Of a DNA stretch of 64,000 bases, positions 21,661 through 34,789 are shown in pieces. Source of the DNA: Cololabis saira (lineage: Eukaryota; Chordata; Actinopteri; Beloniformes; Belonidae); NCBI RefSeq assembly GCF_033807715.1, contig NC_084601.1:20664129-20728128 (forward strand), read 5' to 3'. The position numbers and the translations under genes are program-made. The first letter of the stretch is position 1, and each line of letters starts with the position of its first letter. The notes under the pieces are model-generated. The model did no database searches and was not told the DNA's origin. It saw nothing but the letters and a program-made list of their open reading frames with translations.

Positions 21661-23454
21661 ACTTACTTAGTTAAATGTTACTCAGTGGTGGACGGCAGAT
21701 TTCACATCCAGTACAGCTGCAGCCCAAGACGTCATACATGGTTACTGGCCGCATGAGTTGGGATAACAACCAAACCAAAAGCATCAAAGCTTTAACTCCG
21801 GAAAGCAGTATTGCTACTTTTTACTTGAGGCTGACCTTATTATGCCAAAGTTGCTCCAGTTGTTGGGTGTCTTTGACGCAGAGTGCTTAAAAAGCTTTTC
21901 CAAGATTGTTGGAACTGGTTTGCCACTGATGTGGAATCGCTTGTTTGTTAACTGGCCTTTAACAATAGAAATACTGCAGAAATTATTTGGTTTAAATCCC
22001 ATCCATCCCTATCAGCATCAAGTTGGGAGCCGTCTGGTGGACGGTTTTCTTGGTAGTGGTCATGTTGTCCATGTACGTCTTAGGACCTAGAGGATAGAGG
22101 ACACGTGCCATTTATTGACCATTCTTGCCCTATCACCTGAATGTCTGATTAGCGTTGATTTTCCACTAGCGTTGATGTTCTCTCTTTGATATACATTCAA
22201 AAAGAAAAGCTTTTCAATCCAAAAAACTCTTGAAAGTAAAGCTATTTAAACTTTAATGAATTATCTCACAAATTATGTGTTTTCAAACAAAACACGTAAC
22301 ATGGAAAGAAAGAAGAAAACGGATACTGGCCCCAAGTAAAAATATTATCAATAGCATTTAGACTTTCAAGATTCACTTTTGCGATAGACCCATAATTAAA
22401 TCTGAAAGTTCTCTTTGTGAGATTAGTGTGGATGACATGATTAACCCTACCTCCTTCTGACTCGTCCTCTGCCTTTCATTCATGTAACTCCAATCTCAGC
22501 CATGCTGCCAACTGTGCATCAAGTTGTTACAAGACACATTGGCATGACACTATATATTTGTTTACTTGAAGTCGTCTCACAGAATCAGAACAATGAAAAA
22601 CAGCACAGAAAATATGACGGAAACACTATTGACTTTCTCGCTTACTTGAATCGTTAACGTCATATTTTTGAAGTTCTGGACTTTTGTGTTGATCATCACT
22701 GCATGTCATACATTTTATGTCCACAACTGTACTGTGCCCAAACACAGCCTTTCCTAGTGTGCCAGACCACCTATATTGTGCCAAAGCACTCACACAAGCC
22801 AGAGGTCCAAGAGTTCGGGGGTCAGTCGTGCCTGAGCACGATACAGATTGCCTAGTGTGAGTGTGGTCTTACAATGCTCGGAAGCCTCGGGCTGGCATTT
22901 CAGGTCTACGTTCTACGAAAGAATTCCCATGATTACGTCCATGTTCACTGGGCATCAGTGGGTGCACCAGTTAAGAGAGGCCAGAAACTAGAAGCAACCT
23001 TTGTTGCACATGGCATTCCTCCTGCGCATGTAGGCTTTAAAGGCAGGCTTTGACTGCATGACAACTGACATTTGGGACAGCAGCTGCTGGTGCATCTCAC
23101 CATTGTTAAGGCACAACTTTGTGGTATCTTTTGGTGATGGTAACATGATATACGCTTGACAAATCAGGGAAGGACACATAGTGATCCAGAAGAGTAAATC
23201 ATGAAGTCAATCGATACAACTATGTCATTATTTCCAAATGTTTCCAGTTTATTCTGTCCACACTGGACCACAACAGCTGCATTTACAAACGGAAACCGGA
23301 TAGAATATTTTCAGTTTTCAAAGGGTGAGTTTGGGGGAGTAGTGGGGATGCGAAATGTAACAAAAATGTTCTGTTTTGAAAAATAATGCTGATCTTCGTC
23401 ACTGCCTCCAAATCTCTGGATGAACATCTCCAAACCTGAGACCATGATTCTCAG
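21661..23454. other. No recognised gene
   Basis: Short frames only. Part of 23180-23390 (AAACGGAAACCGGATAG, GGGTGAGTTTGG) looks like a worn DNA-transposon repeat, but no ends could be defined. Confidence 0.45.
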
Positions 23455-23800
23455 TCAGACAGGGTGGGATGCCCTCTCCGGGTTGGGATTGAGGTACTGC
23501 TGCTGCTTCTCCACATCGTGAGGAGCTAAATAAGGTGGTTCAGGCATCTGGTTAGGATGACTCCTGGAAGCCTTACTGGAGAGGTGTTTTAGGGAAGTCC
23601 AGCTGGGAGAAGGCTCCAAGGCAGAGCCAAGACACGCTGGAGAGATTATGCTTTTCGGCTCTCCAGGGAACTCCTTCCGGAGGACTGGAGGATGTTTCCA
23701 GGGAGAGGGAGGTCTGGGCATCTCTGCTTAGGCTACTGTACCAGCAACATGAACCTGGATAAGTAGAAGTTAATGAATGGAGGGTTGGATGGAAATGAAA
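23455..23800 (+). repeat. LINE 3' region (tail)
   Basis: The phrases 'GGTGGTTCAGGCATCTGGTTAGGATG', 'GACACGCTGGAGAGATTATG' and 'GAGAGGGAGGTCTGGGC', then 'GGATAAGTAGAAG' with GGATGG-type ending, are the signature order of a very common teleost LINE 3' end. Truncated at the 5' side. Confidence 0.75.
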
Positions 23801-24327
23801 ATGTATTAATGTGCACATAGCCTTAGAAATGGATAATTGGGGTCTTAACCTTGGTGAAGGATGTGCCTTGGAGCGATTTTTCCGTTTTCTGTTTTATTTA
23901 GTGACAACATCAGCTGTTACAACCATAACCATCTTTCTGAGTTGTATTTATGCTAGCTGCAGCATCAATACAGATCATTTAAATAAATAAATATTCATTT
24001 GATGCCGTGAGAGGCAACAGTTTCAACTGTGATCAAAATCTTTTTTACCAGAGTATCAATTTTACAGGAGTAGGATATTTTGAAACTGCAGCTGGTTTTT
24101 CTTTCCACCCCTGTGCAATAAACAACACTTGCGTGGCTCCGGCTAAACTGTGCGCTTCCAGTAAAGGAACTGGTCGTGCTTGCTGCTTTCCAGTTCACAC
24201 ATCCACACAGGCACACACAGTGTCAAACCGCAACACGCTCCTTTTGCCAGGAAGAGGTCAAATTAATGGCTGACTTTGCAGCTCTCTGGCAGACGTGCAG
24301 ACACACAAATGCACACTTACACACACA

Positions 24328-24330
<3 letters not shown>

Positions 24331-24377
<47 letters not shown>
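24331..24377. repeat. (CA)n microsatellite
   Basis: About 23 uninterrupted CA units, preceded by imperfect CA-rich DNA from about 24300. Confidence 0.92.
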
Positions 24378-24380
<3 letters not shown>

Positions 24381-24509
24381 TCATTTCCAGTTCATTTCTC
24401 CCCCTTCCCCTCCCTCCACTAACCACCAGCCTGCACTTTTTTTCCCTTGCTCTCTCTTTCTAATTTGCATAATATAATAATATACTCTCTCTGTCTAAAG
24501 CTAATGATG

Positions 24510-24545
24510 CACACACACACACACGCACATGGAGAGAGAGAGAGA
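24510..24545. repeat. (CA)n / (GA)n compound microsatellite
   Basis: A short CA run followed by six GA units. Confidence 0.8.
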
Positions 24546-25042
24546 ACTGACAGATGGCACCTCTGGCTTCAGAAACGGCACAGAGCGGGAATGTGAGTGG
24601 AATGAAGGGAAGGAGAGAATGTTCTGGTAAAATAAACACACGCATGCAGACACACATACGCAATAACACAATAATAATCCTGGGCACTCACCTTGGCACT
24701 AAGCTGGGAAAACCCCGATGTGCCAACTCACTGCACCCTGTGACCTACCACCAACAGGAGGGGTGGTCAGCCTGTCATGCACACATACTGCCATGCAGAG
24801 ACATGTATGCGCACACAAATTTAGCTGTGGACAAATTAGATTAAATCACAAAATAAACTCCTCCCCTTCATCTGCGCTTCTTAATGACTCTCTAATTTTT
24901 TTTCCTGTCGCTTTTCCTATCTTCTCCGAGGGGGTTGATGGGGTGTTGATGGTGGTGAGGGCGTGTCTATCCTGTCGGGCTAAGTTATCCTCGTAAAGCT
25001 CTGGGCCTGACATCCTCCCATGACTCATCCTGTGGTGGTGGT

Positions 25043-25064
25043 GGGGGGGGGGGGGGGGGGGGGG
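25043..25064 (+). repeat. Run of 22 guanines
   Basis: Uninterrupted G22 preceded by TGG triplets. Such a tract can fold into a G-quadruplex and is unstable in copying and sequencing. Confidence 0.9.
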
Positions 25065-26399
25065 AGAGGTGAACTCAGTGCACAAGAACCCAGCAACCAG
25101 GCCACTGGTTACATAGCTATAAACAAGGGGAGGGAGCGAGAGCTGAGAGATCTGGGCCTTGGAAGTCAAACACTGCCATCCCGGCTCAGGCGTGCGAGAG
25201 CTCATCTAGAATGAGGAAAACAAATCACAGACGAGTTTTTGCTGCCACAACCAGACATCTATCATTTAACCTGTTTGTCTTCAGCTTCTCTATCATAACT
25301 GTCCATGATGGTCCTGTTACATCGAGCTGTACAAGTCTGGTCAAATAATTAACTTGCTAATGTAGAGAGCATAAGGGGGGAGGGGCAACAACAACAGGCT
25401 GTCGTGGACAGATCTGCAGCCAGCAGGGTTTGTTGACGGCATAAGTGTCGTGCTGGTTGAGATAAAGTTGCATAACAACTCCCACGCTGCTCATGAGGGG
25501 GGATGACATTTAGGATTGACCAGATGTAGGGGGTTCGGAGTGCTGACAAACACATGTTGACACGTAAACATGCCTTCATTTGCACGCTCGTACAACAAAG
25601 CAGCTTTTTATAATATGTTGCCTGATACATTTTTTAAATAAACCATCAGTTTGTGGAGAGAAATTATCTTCTTCATGCATTCCCATGTGTATTCATTAAG
25701 ACGTCTGAATCGGTTCAACTCCATGAACTCTGTGGGTTTGCGTGAACTTCCTACACAGTGTGGATGCTGTGGACATTATCAACAAAGTCTCTTTTAGTTT
25801 ACCTGATAGACCTTGAACATCAATTTTAACATATGTTTCTGCAAACATTTATTCAAGGACCTTTCATATTACTCAGGCAAGTCTAGCAGAAGTGTGTTTT
25901 CCTGCAACAAATTGTACCTGAGTAATATTTGCTCAACTCAAAGTTAATGTTCTGAGAAGCCACCCCACTTATATGCATGAACATGTCTGCTGAGCCTGAT
26001 TGAACAAGACTGGGCAGCGTTTTCAAAAGTCCTATCTGTCACCTCAGTGAGAGGTCAACAGTATAGCCCAGCTTATATAAGTTACAGTAACAGGAACTGA
26101 TTTTGTCAGCTTTGGGGCAACTTTCTTAACAATCTAAGAAAGGGATATTTTCTTACCAAGGCACTTACCTAATAAACTTCCAAATCTTCAAAAAATCTAA
26201 ATAATATGACATCATTTCCACTGTAGGTTGAAGTTTTTTGTCGAAACACTGCTTTACGTCATTTTTTAACCTGCTTCTGGAAAACTCAGCCAGTCACATA
26301 TTTTATTATATTTTATCTGGCCCTTTAGTTAAAGTCAACATTTTTAGAAGACCCAACATTTGTGTTCTCTGCAACAAATGAACAACAAAGCCAGACTAA

Positions 26400-26889
26400 T
26401 GGCCCTTTTGCACTAGTACCACCTTAGCCCGGTTCTACCCGCCACGGCCCCGTCTTGCGCTTTTGCACTACGGGCTGAGGCGGGTAGAGCCGCTCCAAGC
26501 AGATACTTTTTCTGTAACCCTTTCGGTCGAGGTTCTAACCGGGCTGAGCCGGGACTATTTCTGACGTCACCACCCTCCTCGCCACTGATTGGTCGGGGGG
26601 CGGGGCCGTCAGATGTTTGAATCAGGAAGCGGGAGTCAGAGCGAGGCGACTCGCGGCTCGCAGCGATTTTATTATAAAGCGCAAAACGTCTGTTTGGTGA
26701 TCCAACTCTGAGGTGCAGATGCTGATTTCTCATCTGCACCGACATGAACAAAGCGGTTGCGCAATGGAGTACGTCACAGCAGCTTCACCCCAACCTGTGG
26801 AAAAAGCTGTGGAAAAACAAACGGGGACAAAGCGGGTAGAGGCGTGACGAGCCGAGTCGGGCTGAGTAAGTACTAGTGCAAAAGGGCCA
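26400..26889. mobile_element. PIF/Harbinger-type MITE with CRE, CCAAT and GC-box motifs
   Basis: 490 bp with inverted ends TGGCCCTTTTGCACTAGTAC and the complementary GTACTAGTGCAAAAGGGCCA. A 3-bp TAA duplication (26397-26399, 26890-26892) fits PIF/Harbinger. It has no coding capacity. Internally it carries TGACGTCA (26562-26569), ATTGG (26588-26592) and GGGGCGGGGC (26597-26606). It is related to the element at 48194-48916. Confidence 0.85.
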
Positions 26890-26892
26890 TAA

Positions 26893-27380
26893 CTAGTTTT
26901 CTCTCAGGCGGTCACGTTCTCTGCCAAAGTCAGTACTGACTCATTGATTCCCACAAGTTACTATATTTTTCTCCAGTTTTTCAATACTTTCCAATCAACA
27001 CCTGCAATCACATCTCTCTTTGGCATTGATCTAATAAAAGAAGAACGGGTTTAGGCATCAACCAAAAAAAAAAGTAAAATGAAAAACCAAGAGCTCCTAT
27101 GTAATTGTTCGTGGCACCATAATTAATAATGATTAATAATAATAGTCTGAATGGGAAAGGGCATTAAATCTCTAATTAACTTGATTAAATTCAGTTTCCT
27201 GCCATCTCTGCTGTTTCCTCAACTTCAGCACCACTGATTCCCTGTAATTACAGTACCATTGTGATGGAACTGAAAAAGGTAACAACACTGTTTTTGGTTG
27301 GATTGTTTTTTGTTGAAAGTGTGCATCTTATTTTGAAGTTTGGTTTTCCATCACCAAGGCTGGTGAGGTCTCTTCCTGTT
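26893..27380. other. No recognised gene
   Basis: AT-rich sequence without a named feature. Confidence 0.45.
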
Positions 27381-28035
27381 AGGGCCGGGACACACCAACT
27401 CGACGGCCGACCAACGGCAGAAAAGCAGTCAGACTGAAAGTCGGCTCCCGTCTCTTCAAGTCGGTAAAAAAATACTCCTCAACACCCTAACCCCACGCAG
27501 ACTAGAGTGTACGTTCTGCACGTGTGCGAGGCGTAACACATCCACATAACTGCAGGCGGCGCGAATCTGTGACGTCACCCGAAAAGAGGGAAAGAAGAAC
27601 TGGAAATGATGGATCGCTCTGGTGTAGAGTTCTGAACAGAGTCCGCTGTCATCTGTCAGTATTTTCACTTCTGGTAAAAGTCAAGAAGGATCGAAAATAA
27701 GATGCTAATAATGAAAATGTAATACAATCAAACACAACCCAAACCGATGCGATGATAGAGTGTAGTGTAGCGTCTGTGCCATCGCTGTGTATCTAGTATG
27801 TTAACCATTGTTCCGGTTAACTGTGATTCACTAGTCACGGGCTATAACTCCACCAATCAGATTGGTCATAGAGGCCGACGGTTAGTGGCTGATTCTACAT
27901 GTCGAATCGGCCAAAATGAACGCCGACGCCGACAGACGACTGCACAGGATAAACCAACCCATCTCGAGTCACTGACCTCTCCCGACTGCCCGACGGCGTC
28001 CAACGGCCAATAATCGGGTTGGTGTGCCTGTTGCA
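27381..28035. mobile_element. Probable DNA-transposon remnant
   Basis: The left end GGGCCGGGACACACCAACTC and the right end CGGGTTGGTGTGCC are imperfect inverted repeats, and both flanks show CGACGGCC-type inner sequence. The target duplication is unclear. A TGACGTCA palindrome lies at 27570-27577. Confidence 0.5.
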
Positions 28036-28039
28036 CATG

Positions 28040-28360
28040 GCACATGGCAGCCATGTTGCACATGGCTGCCACTCTTTTATGTACTTTGCACCTTTTGCCT
28101 GGAATTCATTGCAGAGCACCCTGAAGTTGAGGGATCTTGTTTCTTTGGGATCATTCAAGAATGTTATGAGTGACATAGAGTCGGCCTCATACCGTTCTTG
28201 TTCTTGTTCATGAAAGCCCCATTATCTAGCTCTACTGATTTGATCAGATTATATTCGGTTGTCTTGACCAGGCTTCCCTTGTAAAAGAGACCATTGTGTC
28301 TCAATGGGACCGACCTGGTAAAATAAAGGCTAAATAAATAAATAAAAAAACATGTCCTAT
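28040..28360 (+). repeat. LINE C-terminal and 3' tail fragment
   Basis: Contains a decayed FAPFAWNSLQSTLKLRDLV coding end, then the recognisable tail 'CTTGTAAAAGAGACCATTGTGTCTCAATGGGACC..CCTGGTAAAATAAAGG' and (AAAT)n. This is a typical teleost non-LTR retrotransposon 3' end. Confidence 0.8.
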
Positions 28361-31300
28361 TCATGAACCAACCATCCTCTGCCAATATTCCAAGTCTATA
28401 TTCCATTAAAATGAGCTGCCAGGTACAACACAGGGCCTGTTCATTGGAGGGAGGAGTTTAGCTTGCTGTTTCACACTTAGTGAGAACAGTATAACAATAA
28501 TGTAAGCATTTAAAGTTTTTGTGGAGATGCTCACATGTGTCAGCTTTACCAGTTAACAGGCCTGGCCAGTTGCAGTTGTATACAAGTAATACTACTAAAA
28601 GCAGGCGTGTTACCTCTGTGATATAGAAGGGCTCCGTTGTGCAAAGCTGTATGTGAAACAGCTGAACATGGGCACCGATCTCCAACATGCAGTTATCATG
28701 GCAGAAATGGAGGCGATGTTGCCCCTCCAGCATTTCCTGCACACCGATGCAGCTGCAAAAATGAACATCTCCCACTAAGCTGGAAAAACCTGAGATTGTT
28801 TGTGACATTCAGGTGTTTTATAGGAGTTCTCAATGCTAAAATTCCATATCATAATTAATTATGTTGAGTAGTCATTGAAAACCTAATATACAATGACAGG
28901 TATTCCTGTTTTCCATGACTGGAGTGCACCATGATTCCAGTTCGGATCACTTCAGGTACGGGAAGAGAGTTTGGAACAGTAAGCAATGATCCTGCTTGTA
29001 TCTCCACTGCCAAGTGCATTGGCTCGGTGGTTGTAGCTCCCTCTCCAAAGTAACAGAGCAACTTCTTACCCATGTGACCCGGAGAGTTTGGAGTACGCAG
29101 TATCAACATCCTCGCGGACAGGACGGATGACAAAATACATGTAATTTACCCAGAACTCGCCCAAAGATGCTGTGCTAATGAGGGCAGAGGCTTGAAAGAT
29201 TCCATAAATCAAATTCAGTCCAGTATTTAAAACTTTTCAGGCCTATTTTTACAAAAAGATATAACACTTCTGTTATGAGGGTGATGAAGGTGGACAGACA
29301 ATAAATCTCAAAAGTTAAAGCATGATTCAGAGTGACAGTTTACAGGGGAGGGGAGGGTGGAGAGGGACAGAAGGCCAGCAGTGTTAGAGGAAGAGATGTG
29401 GAGAGCAGGGAAGGAGAGGCAGCGCAGAGAAGAGACACTTACTATATGCATAAAGAGGTCAGACCTTTACTTTCTGGGTCAAAGCGCATGGAACCAGCAG
29501 CTGCACTGAAACATCGCTCTCGGCCCTGTCGCAAAACAGCAACGTGGACAGGCTTCCACCAACTGTGACTGCACATTAGGTGCTTCCTCCGAGCGATACA
29601 GATACAAGCGTCAACACATAAAGTTGACCTTTACTCTAATTCTCAGTATATAAAGGTACACAAAGAAGTATATCCAAGAAGACAGCATCTAGCAGTGGGT
29701 TGTGTATACAATGCCTGTGATGAATGTTAACCTTATATCTCATCGGAAACAGTCCCAGGAACACTGCTGGAAGGTAGTACATGGTCCCTAATATATATGA
29801 TATATTTACCTGTCAGCAGGGTGTACAAAGGGTATTTATACATCACAGGTCCTCTGGGAGTCACCTGACAAGGATCTTGGAAGTCATCCATTCAGCAAGT
29901 CAACATTAAGTTCAGCTACTATTAATGCTGAGTAGATGACGGTCACCAGGGGAAGAAGGACAAGGTCGATGAAAAATGTAGCCAGATCACAGGCTGTTGT
30001 TGATGATTTGGTTTGCAATCATGGCAGGTGAAGGAGCTTGGACCAGAATTAAAGAGAGACGGAGCAAGGTGATTCATGCTTCTTCGTCAAACTGACGGTG
30101 TACGTCTACCATAGCTGGGGAACTTCCATCACAACTTTTCGCTTTAACCTGAAAAAGCAACTTGTGACTGGTCCACTTGGTGGTATTTAGAGCTGTAATG
30201 TATCACATACCTCACCGTTCAGATCATATTATAGTTCCTGAACCACAGATCAAACAAAAACACAAAAGTGTAATGAAAAAAGATTAATGATAACTGTTTC
30301 AGAAAGCTTACGTCTATAGTTATAATCCAACATTTACATAACTACAATTTCCATCAGCTGCACAGTAGGATGGGACCTACCATTAAAAAAGTATAAATCA
30401 CGCACAAAGTGACTTTTACTTCCATGTAAGATGTTTTTTTACTTTATCACCTATAAGGTCGTTCATGCTTCCACCTTAAAGCGACAACATCTGTCCGCCA
30501 CAGCTGGAGATCCCACAGTGTTCCACCTGCTGAAGCCTGATGTGCACCTCGAACTCCAACAGCATGGAACTTGATGCAGACTGTATTTGACAGAGAAGCT
30601 AAAGTGTGGCCATACTACACATACTGGCCATTTAAAAGATGCCATAAAAGAAACCATTTCAAGTTCCCCCTGGATGTTTGCAGTACCATCAGCACTAACC
30701 TACACAGCTGCACCAAACAGGTTTGTTTCTTGTCTTGGATTCAATGAACACATCAATTCGAAGCTCATGTGACACGTCGTGGACCATTTCTTAGTATACT
30801 TGTATAGTATTGTATATACTTGTCTGTACTTGTGTCTATAGACATAATATGCGTAGATGCCTCATTACCTGCTGGAGCGTAATCCAGCGTCACCGCCACA
30901 TTCGATGGATCTCCTCAACCGGGGCTAGCAGCAGAACCAACCAGGGCAACTAGGCCTGTATTTTGCGCAGCCTATGGTTGCAAAAAGTGGTCCAGTATTG
31001 AAAGAAGATCACGTGGTATTACTTTTCACAACTAAGATTGAACAATAATGTTGGTTATTTGACCATTTATAATATTACGTCATTGTAACTAACGTTATTC
31101 GGCTGTCAACGAAATGCTAACGGCAGGAACTGCTACTCCCTCTCATTGACTGCGTTTACATGCAGTCAATAACCCTTTTAAAACCTGAATATTAGCATGT
31201 ATAGCATTACCATGTATACAGGGATAACCCTGTTTGCTCACACATGTAAAAGGAATATTACGAAATTAGTGATGCTGTGGGTTACTAAGACCTTGTCAAG

Positions 31301-31390
31301 TTGTTGGCCAGGGTTTGTGTCAGGCTGTACAAAATGAATAGAAGTCAATGCAAAGTCCTAATAAGGATAGCTATGCAAACATGTGTGTGT
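28361..31390. other. No recognised gene
   Basis: About 3 kb with only short frames. The stretch 31150-31265 (TGCGTTTACATGCAGTC..) resembles the end of a dispersed fish repeat, but no pair of ends was found. Confidence 0.45.
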
Positions 31391-31391
31391 G

Positions 31392-31467
<76 letters not shown>

Positions 31468-31470
31468 TGT
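31391..31470. repeat. (GCGT)n tetranucleotide microsatellite
   Basis: About 19 GCGT units bordered by GT units. Frames across it read as a repeated CVRA or HART peptide and are artefacts of the repeat. Confidence 0.95.
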
Positions 31471-33387
31471 GTGCTTGTGCTTTCTTTTGAGAATAATTAC
31501 TTGTTTCTTTATTACATTATAAAATGAATTCATTTATACTTTTATTAATATGCCATACCATATGTCTGTCCCTGTAAAAGAGCATAACACAAAGTACGTA
31601 TGTCAGGGTGAAACCAAATGTTTTTGATATGAGACAACGTCCTGTATCATAACCACATCTCTGCCGTTTGTAACAAACCAAACATTGTGAAAATCCGGTA
31701 AATATTCAGGGAGTTATGATTACTGTAGTTGGGCACACACCTTCCCCTGTAGAAATAAATGCACTGGAGGCGCATAGGGGACCCATCCAGGATCGATGCT
31801 GATACGTCAGCTCCAGCAGGCAGCGTCAGTCTATGAGGCATTTACGTATTTATGCCTCGGTCCCTATGTACTTGAAACTGTACTTGTGAAATGTCGCAGT
31901 CGAAACACTGTTCCAATTTAATCAGTTTTACCCAGTAGTGACTTGTATAGACTTCAATAGCTTAACAACTTAGTTGTTGTAAAAGGTTTTAAGATGTTTT
32001 CAATCAAGAATATAGGCCGATCTTCCAATCTGAGGCTAAGTAAACAATTTAGAACCTTTTTGTTTTTCTTTATTTGTAATACAGCTGAAATACTGGTTGG
32101 CTTGCCAAGCATGAACTATAGGAAATACTAAGTACATAAGTCCTAACTTGGCACACTTGGAATTGAGAAACGGCCACGGATGATCTGGGATCCAGTGCAG
32201 ATGATCTGTGGCCACATTTCCTTTGCATTCTCCACTATTTCTTAGTTGTTTATAACCCAAATAGAAAGTTACTGTTGCTATTCATTTATCAGCTTCAACT
32301 CGCATAAGTTATGCTCCAGTTACTCCTTTAGTATTTCTGAGCTACGGAAAGGAAATAATAACAAGGAAGCGCAGTACTACAACATACAGCGCTGCAGGAA
32401 AGAGCCCTCCCCTCCAACGAGTTTTTCATGCTGTGACTGCAGTGACACAAACAACAACAGCGTAGGTCTCGCTCAGAGGCTACATGCGCTGCATAGAGGC
32501 ATAAATCACTGTTAAAGCAGCACTCCAAAGGTGGATATGTTAAAATTTTAGCCTTGATAGGCTTTAAACACTGTTTTTTGCATTTTTAACCTTTCAAATG
32601 GGCCTTTGTAGTCCTGGTGAAGGTTTTCAAACATCAAAGGTGTTTCCTCCGTTGTCATGGAAATGGACATGTTTAGATACAAACACAATCGCTATCAAAC
32701 AAGACTAAGTTTTATGTTTCAAAGCCTTGGAAAAAGCTTGTAAGCAGACATTGAGTTGGATTGTTCATCATTTACTATTTCCACGTCCTTCATGCTTCCC
32801 TCAGCTTTTGTTTCTTTCGGCCACTTGATGTTGGCCGAGATGATTTATTTCCACTTCTTACTTGACCTTGAAAAACATTTGGATAAAGACAAACATTAAG
32901 TACATTCAACACGAGGAAAGCTCTGAGACTCCCCTTATACAGGTGCTTTATTTTTTTACATTAAAACACTGTTTGCAGCATATTCAGTGTCATTCAATCC
33001 CTGATTTAATGACACAACCGCCCTTTGATTTCTTCTGAATGCTGCCTCCTCATTCACCATCACCATGAGACTGAATGTAGGAGCTGTTTTGGCTGAACCT
33101 AATGATGAAGTAAATATGCCACTTTCAAAGCAGGTGAAGGGCCAAAAATAAGAAATATTCTTTCAAGGGCAAATAATGGAACCGACTGAAATGAAAGCAG
33201 CTATTAGACGAAAAGAGAGGAGAACGGAAGAGCAAGAGGCAAATATCTTTCCAATTATCAGCACTAGAGCATGTTCTTAAGAGCAAACTGAAAGGACAGG
33301 TTATTAAGCTTTAATGCATCACAGCATAGGAACCATTCAAGGCCTTCTCTCTCATTAGACATACCACCAAGCCTTGTAGCATGTGTG

Positions 33388-33389
<2 letters not shown>
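31471..33389. other. No recognised gene
   Basis: No exon, RNA gene or named repeat seen. Confidence 0.45.

Positions 33390-33390
<1 letters not shown>

Positions 33391-33479
<89 letters not shown>
33391..33479. repeat. (GT)n microsatellite
   Basis: About 44 uninterrupted GT units, the longest dinucleotide array in the window and likely to be polymorphic. Confidence 0.95.
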
Positions 33480-33480
<1 letters not shown>

Positions 33481-34746
33481 ACGCACAGGTTTGCAGCTAA
33501 GCATGAAAACTAAACACTTAAACACTGCTAATGAGAGTGTGAGTGCTCGCCGGTCTGCTTACAGAGGGAATAATGGATGTAACCCACGAGGGCATCTTCA
33601 TTTTCCTGAATAGATGGGATTAGACCACATGGAGCAGACAGCAGTCATACAAACACTTATTCCTCCTTCCATCTATTCATTCGGTGCTGTTGAGGCCTGC
33701 AGGTAAATGTGGTACATCAAGCTTGCAAAACACATTTTGAGTCATTTGGAACCCAATAACACAAATACTGTAACATGAGAATATTATAGATGTCAGAGTT
33801 CAACCACCAAACAATATTTTATTTTTCAGTAACACTTTCCAGCCATTTCTCAACAACAAAACTTTGGTTGGATGCTAATTCGGAACGTGAATCATGATGA
33901 TGATGGCAGATTTGGAGTATCAACAATTTACAACAAGTGTAAGCAATAGCCATACGCATCATACTGTCCAGTGTCATTGAACCAACTTCACATGCTCTCC
34001 GAATCAGCTGCATTGGCTGAACTCATGCGGCAGCCTGTTGCAGAAGTGCTTGTTTCTGTATCTTGAGTGTTTTTCCTGTTAAACTGATATTTTTGTAAAC
34101 ATTTTTCTAGATTAACAACTGACCAGAATAGGTGGGGTCACGCAGCAGGATCACTGTGCTTCTGACTCCACACTACACAAATAAGAAGTGTGCTTTGAAA
34201 CTGCCCCGCCCCCATCCTGATTTCATTGGCTGGCCATTTGTAAGCGAGAAAAGCGGAAAAACTTTCGATGGAAGCATCGCTGATGCAGCCTACCATTCAG
34301 TGTGGCAATGCTTAACATCGCCCCATTCACACAAACGGGCGGCAACCCGACCCTCTGATCTAGACCTCCAGTCAATATATCGCCTTATTGCTATCCAATA
34401 TTCAAATGTAAGGATGGAGGTGAAATTTAAAGTGGCACAAAGCAACTTTTGTGATTTTTTTTTGCTCATTGGCATCTGCCTGCAGGCATGGAAGTCACTT
34501 TTACAACACTGTCCAAGACTTATTCCTGTTTACTTTCTTATCTGGTCACTGTTTGATCACTACTATAAATTATTTGGTGCTGCTTTGAAGAAAACCTGCA
34601 GGACAATGATTCTTTTGTGCAAAGAGGACCTGAATTCTGGCTTTCATCTCTTGCAGTTTACTTTTCAAAGCAAACAAACAAGACAACGACATTTCAGTGG
34701 ATGATATACTATCCCTGATGATGATGCCGACAACGAGGACAACGAC
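33480..34746. other. No recognised gene
   Basis: A 190-codon open frame at 34132-34704 (+) has no domain, repeat or splice context that I can recognise. I treat it as chance. Confidence 0.45.
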
Positions 34747-34779
<33 letters not shown>

Positions 34780-34780
34780 G
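34747..34780. repeat. (GAT)n microsatellite
   Basis: About 11 GAT units just upstream of the LINE fragment. Confidence 0.9.
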
Positions 34781-34789
34781 TGTGTGTTT

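Larger units (their letters stand above)
23801..26396. other. No recognised gene; microsatellites and a G run
   Basis: Contains (CA)n at 24331-24377, a CA/GA patch at 24510-24545 and a G run at 25043-25064. No exon is evident. Confidence 0.45.

Noticed and set aside
31301..31533. Frames reading as repeated CVRA or HART peptides
   Set aside because: Translation of the (GCGT)n microsatellite.
34132..34704. 190-codon plus-strand open frame
   Set aside because: No recognisable domain, no splice context and no compositional bias of coding DNA. It overlaps an equally plausible antisense frame, so it is probably chance.
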